Source: Rhodobiaceae bacterium
GTDB taxonomy: Bacteria; Pseudomonadota; Alphaproteobacteria; Parvibaculales; Parvibaculaceae
Assembly: GCA_021404525.1 (NCBI GenBank)
Contig: JAAWWE010000001.1
Location: forward strand, 434,001-498,000
Length of the DNA: 64,000 nt
Reading direction: 5' to 3'
Both the position numbers and the translations under genes were made by a program. Of the stretch, positions 60,805 through 64,000 are shown in pieces. The notes under the pieces are model-generated. The model ran no database searches, had not been told where the DNA came from, and saw only the letters and a list, made by a program, of their open reading frames with translations. Position 1 is the first letter of the stretch. Each line of letters begins with the position of its first letter.

Positions 60805-62379
60805 CTAAGCGTCGACCGCTTCTGCGACCTCAGCTTCTGTCTCTTCAGCTTCCGGTTCCACAGCCCGGCGAACGATGGGCCGTGCAATGAAGGCCGGCAT
60901 GTGACCACCAAATGGGTCCTGGCCTTTTTTGCCGCGCATCGGCTTGGCATTGCCTTCTGAACCTTCGTCCGCTTGGACAGGTTCGGCAGCTGCTTTGGCC
61001 TTCTTTGCGGCAGGTTTGCGCCGGGTGCGCTTTGGCTTCGCCTCTTCTTTTTCGTCAACGGCGGTGGCGGCCTCCGTCTCGACCGTTTCAGCAACGGGTT
61101 CGGCAGCAGCTTCCGGAGCCTCTTCGGTCTTCTTCCGACGACCGCGGCGTGGTTTCTTCGGAGCGTCTTCCTTCGCATCCGTTACGTCGGCCTCGGCATC
61201 AGCCTTCGCCGCAGGTTTCTTACCCTTTTTGCCGTACGGTGTGTCGTCATCGATTTTAGTGCTGATTAGCTTCTCGATAGCTGAGAGGTACTTATTGTCT
61301 TCTTTGGTTGCGAGCATGAAAGCGGCACCTTCGCGGCCGGCACGTCCGGTCCGACCGATGCGGTGCACATAGTCTTCCGCATGAGAGGGAACATCGAAGT
61401 TCACCACATGGCTCACGTCGGGAATGTCCAGCCCGCGCGCGGCGACATCACTGGCGACGAGGATCTGGATTTCATTCTTCTTAAAACCATCGAGCGTGCG
61501 CATGCGGGTCGTCTGATCAAGGTCCCCATGAAGGCAACCAGCAGAGAAGCCATGTTTCACGAGCGAGCGGTGAAGGATGCCGACATCGCGCTTCCTGTTA
61601 CAGAAGACAATCGCGTTCTTCACCTCTTCTGTTTTCAGAATGTCCCGCAGCACTTCACGCTTGTCGAGACGGTGCGTCGCGATGAGTTTCTGGGTAACGG
61701 TCGACGCTGTAGAAGAAGCCCGTGCCACTTCGATGCGAACTGGGTCCTTCAGAAACGCTTTGGTGAGGCGTGTGATCTCTGGCGGCATGGTGGCCGAGAA
61801 AAAGAGTGTCTGACGCTTGCCGGGGATGAGTTTGCAGATCCGCTCAATATCGGGAATGAACCCCATGTCGAGCATACGGTCGGCTTCGTCAATCACCAGC
61901 GTCTGAACACCGGTAAGCAATACCTTGCCGCGCTCGAAATGGTCGAGCAGTCGACCAGGTGTGGCAATCAAAACATCCACACCGCGATCCAGTTTTTTCT
62001 CCTGGTCGCCGAACGATACGCCGCCAATGAGCAGCGCCATCGTCAGTTTGTGGTTTTTGCCATAGACCTCGAAATTCTCAGCAACCTGCGCCGCGAGTTC
62101 GCGCGTCGGCTCAACAATGAGCGAACGCGGCATGCGTGCGCGCGCGCGGCCACGGCCAAGCTTTTCGATCATGGGAAGGGTGAAGGAGGCTGTCTTGCCG
62201 GTCCCCGTTTGGGCAATGCCCAGAATGTCTCGCCCGGCGAGTGCTTCGGGGATGGCTTGTGCCTGAATGGGGGTAGGGTGGGTGTAACCGGCTTCGCCGA
62301 TCGCATCCAGGACCTTGGTGCCAAGGCCCAAATCATCAAACGTCTTTTTGGGGTCACTGCCCGTGTCGTCAGCTGTCAT
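60805..62379 (-). CDS. RhlE-like DEAD-box RNA helicase
   Basis: A 524-residue RNA helicase that unwinds RNA in ribosome assembly or decay. The Q-motif region, AQTGTGKT (motif I), PTRELA (Ia), DEAD (II), SAT (III), ASDVAARGLD and HRIGRTGRAGR (VI) are all present. The last 140 residues are a disordered tail of Ala/Glu and Lys/Arg repeats, like the tail of rne in this window. The ATG at 62379 is the family start. A 212-bp spacer separates it from parE. Confidence 0.93.
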   Translation of the reverse strand: MTADDTGSDPKKTFDDLGLGTKVLDAIGEAGYTHPTPIQAQAIPEALAGRDILGIAQTGTGKTASFTLPMIEKLGRGRARARMPRSLIVEPTRELAAQVAENFEVYGKNHKLTMALLIGGVSFGDQEKKLDRGVDVLIATPGRLLDHFERGKVLLTGVQTLVIDEADRMLDMGFIPDIERICKLIPGKRQTLFFSATMPPEITRLTKAFLKDPVRIEVARASSTASTVTQKLIATHRLDKREVLRDILKTEEVKNAIVFCNRKRDVGILHRSLVKHGFSAGCLHGDLDQTTRMRTLDGFKKNEIQILVASDVAARGLDIPDVSHVVNFDVPSHAEDYVHRIGRTGRAGREGAAFMLATKEDNKYLSAIEKLISTKIDDDTPYGKKGKKPAAKADAEADVTDAKEDAPKKPRRGRRKKTEEAPEAAAEPVAETVETEAATAVDEKEEAKPKRTRRKPAAKKAKAAAEPVQADEGSEGNAKPMRGKKGQDPFGGHMPAFIARPIVRRAVEPEAEETEAEVAEAVDA

Positions 62380-62591
62380 ATGTCTCTATTTCTGCCGTTT
62401 AAAAAAGGCCACGTGACGCTCACCCGGATGGTGAAAGCCTGCGCGGCGTGTGGCAGCTAGAGTTCAGCGCTGCCATACGAATTGGGCGGAACATAAGGGC
62501 TGACAGGGGAATGTCAACAAAACGGCCACAGGTTTCGTGGTTTTCGCGCAACAGTTAGAACAGCAAGCCTAATTTGGCGCTCAGATAAGGC

Positions 62592-64000
62592 CTAAATGTC
62601 CAAATCCGTCGCGAATTCCGCCCGTTCTTGGATGAATTTGAAGCGAAGCTCCGGCTTGTTGCCCATGAGCCGGGCGACGGAAGAACGGGTTTCCGCCACT
62701 TCATCCTCAGGCATCACCACTTGCAGCAGGGTGCGCTTGGCCCGATTCATGGTGGTTTCTTTGAGCTGCGCCGGCAGCATTTCACCCAGGCCTTTAAAGC
62801 GGCTGATCTCAATTTTGCCGCGGCCTTTGAACTCCTTTTCCATCAAGGCGTCTTTATCCGCGTCATCGCGGGCATAGGCCGTCTTGCCGCCCTGCGCGAT
62901 TTTGTAGAGTGGTGGCACCGCGAGGAACAGATGGCCGCTGCGAATAAGCTCCGGCATCTGCTGAAAGAAGAAGGTGATGAGGAGGGAGGCTATGTGCGCC
63001 CCGTCCACGTCCGCATCGGTCATGATGATGATCTTCTCATAACGCAGATCGTCATTCCGATAATACTGACCGGGCCGCACACCCAGCGCCTGAATGAGAT
63101 CACTGATTTGCTGGTTCTGAGACATCTTGTCCGCAGAGGCACTCGCCACATTCAGAATTTTCCCGCGCAAAGGAAGGATCGCTTGGGTCTTACGGTCCCG
63201 CGCCTGTTTGGCAGAGCCTCCAGCGGAGTCCCCCTCAACGATAAAGAGTTCTGATCCCGCTGCGCCGGACTGCGAACAGTCGGCAAGCTTGCCGGGAAGA
63301 CGCAGCTTTCGCGTTGCTGACTGGCGATTGACTTCTTTCTCCTGTTTACGGCGTAACCGTTCTTCTGAACGATCAATCACCCATTCCAGAAGCTTCGCAG
63401 CCTGCTGAGGCCGCTCTGTCAGCCAATGATCGAAATGATCGCGGATGGCACCTTCGGCGAGCTTCTGGGCAGAGACAGTGGCGAGCTTATCTTTCGTCTG
63501 ACCGACAAATTCAGGCTCACGAATAAAGACAGAGAGCAAGGCGCCGCAGGACGTGACCACATCATCCGCTGTGATCTGTGAAGCTTTCTTGTTGTTGGTG
63601 AGTTCCCCATAGGCTTTGAGGCCTTTGGTGAGCGCCGCCCGCATGCCTGCTTCGTGGGTGCCGCCGTCCGCGGTGGGGATGGTGTTACAATAGGACGACA
63701 TGAAGCCGTCGCTATTGTACCAGCCAATGGCCCACTCAACCGTGCCATGGCCGCCATTCTCTCTCTTCACGCGGCCGGTGAACGGCTCAGCGGTGACGGA
63801 CGTAAGCCCTTCCGTTGAGACTGTGAGATAGTCCACGAGACCATTCGGGAAGTGCAGCACTCCTTTCTCAGGCGTCTGGTCCTTGTCACTGATGAGTGCG
63901 GGATCGCAGGACCAGCGGATTTCAACACCGCCAAAGAGGTAGGCTTTGGAGCGTGCCATCTTGTAGAGACGGGCAGGCTTGAACTTAAGGCCACCTTTGA
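62592..64000 (-). CDS. parE: DNA topoisomerase IV subunit B, C-terminal part (runs off the window)
   Basis: The last 469 residues of ParE, the ATPase subunit of topoisomerase IV, which unlinks daughter chromosomes. The transducer-domain start, YKMARSKAYLFGGVEIRW, is seen just inside the window edge; the frame stays open to base 64000. The TOPRIM domain has Glu in FIVEGDSAGG and Asp-x-Asp in MTDADVDGAH, and the family C-terminus follows. The N-terminal GHKL domain and the start codon lie beyond 64000. Distinction from GyrB rests on the short C-terminal region and the FGGVEIRW segment. Confidence 0.93.
   Translation of the reverse strand, partial: KGGLKFKPARLYKMARSKAYLFGGVEIRWSCDPALISDKDQTPEKGVLHFPNGLVDYLTVSTEGLTSVTAEPFTGRVKRENGGHGTVEWAIGWYNSDGFMSSYCNTIPTADGGTHEAGMRAALTKGLKAYGELTNNKKASQITADDVVTSCGALLSVFIREPEFVGQTKDKLATVSAQKLAEGAIRDHFDHWLTERPQQAAKLLEWVIDRSEERLRRKQEKEVNRQSATRKLRLPGKLADCSQSGAAGSELFIVEGDSAGGSAKQARDRKTQAILPLRGKILNVASASADKMSQNQQISDLIQALGVRPGQYYRNDDLRYEKIIIMTDADVDGAHIASLLITFFFQQMPELIRSGHLFLAVPPLYKIAQGGKTAYARDDADKDALMEKEFKGRGKIEISRFKGLGEMLPAQLKETTMNRAKRTLLQVVMPEDEVAETRSSVARLMGNKPELRFKFIQERAEFATDLDI

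Noticed and set aside
61363..62460. Long open frame antisense to the DEAD-box helicase (365 codons)
   Set aside because: It overlaps the helicase nearly completely and has no plausible domain; GC-rich genes commonly leave such open antisense frames.
1..64000. tRNA, rRNA, CRISPR array, insertion sequence, integrase or prophage
   Set aside because: I read the spacers for tRNA-like T-arms, repeat arrays and transposase or integrase motifs and found none.

Overview
The window looks like a chromosomal segment of an alphaproteobacterium, probably a marine or Parvibaculales/Hyphomicrobiales-like one; genus cannot be assigned from sequence alone. The evidence is the gene content and order: an iscR-desulfurase-sufBCDS-sufT-sufA operon, tyrS divergent from anmK, an RNase E with an acidic insertion in its S1 domain, an rne/amiC/PBP1A/prfB neighbourhood, bactofilin coupled to an M23 peptidase, a Coq4-type protein and a YhdP/AsmA-like giant. 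I found no tRNA, rRNA, CRISPR array, transposase, integrase or phage gene.

Layout. 1-8.2 kb: thiS-thiG, a BepA-like M48 protease coupled to a DsbA/ScsC-like thiol oxidoreductase, a divergent gamma-glutamyltransferase-like lipoprotein, an aminotransferase and a secreted sulfatase. 8.2-12.9 kb: rne (minus) and amiC (plus) diverge from an 872-bp intergenic region that holds a perfect 14-bp inverted repeat. 12.9-26.6 kb: an accessory block separates amiC from its usual neighbour, the PBP1A gene. It holds (a) a TetR - GrdB/PrdB-like Cys-x-x-Cys protein - TauD dioxygenase - MFS module with a 34-bp operator-like palindrome, followed by a decayed 3' fragment of a second amiC; (b) a six-gene overlapping operon (GST-like, haloalkane dehalogenase, two unknowns, a CurA-like reductase, a DUF2855 protein) behind a tandem operator and divergent from a membrane-anchored DJ-1/PfpI protein; (c) an ACAD10/11-type acyl-CoA dehydrogenase and a Coq4-like/TetR pair with its own 24-bp palindrome. 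26.9-30.6 kb: PBP1A and prfB, the latter with the classic +1 programmed frameshift.

30.6-46.4 kb: a TetR - small membrane protein - Rieske oxygenase operon; M23 peptidase-bactofilin; DUF455-bcp; a YhdP-like protein; a diiron ferritin-like protein; rsgA; a VOC protein; tyrS and anmK; an alpha/beta hydrolase. 46.5-54.6 kb: the SUF iron-sulfur operon with candidate IscR sites and a trailing TfoX-domain gene. 54.6-64 kb: two PaaG-like crotonases, a GGEEF diguanylate cyclase, a coniferyl-aldehyde-type dehydrogenase, a DUF1329 protein, a RhlE-like DEAD-box helicase and the 3' part of parE, which runs off the window.

The most promising undescribed biology is in the 13-24 kb accessory block: an aerobic-looking, selenium-free relative of the glycine/D-proline reductase B component paired with an Fe(II)/2-oxoglutarate dioxygenase and a transporter, and a dehalogenase operon with several unassigned partners. 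Both look like regulated catabolic or detoxification units inserted into a conserved cell-wall gene block.
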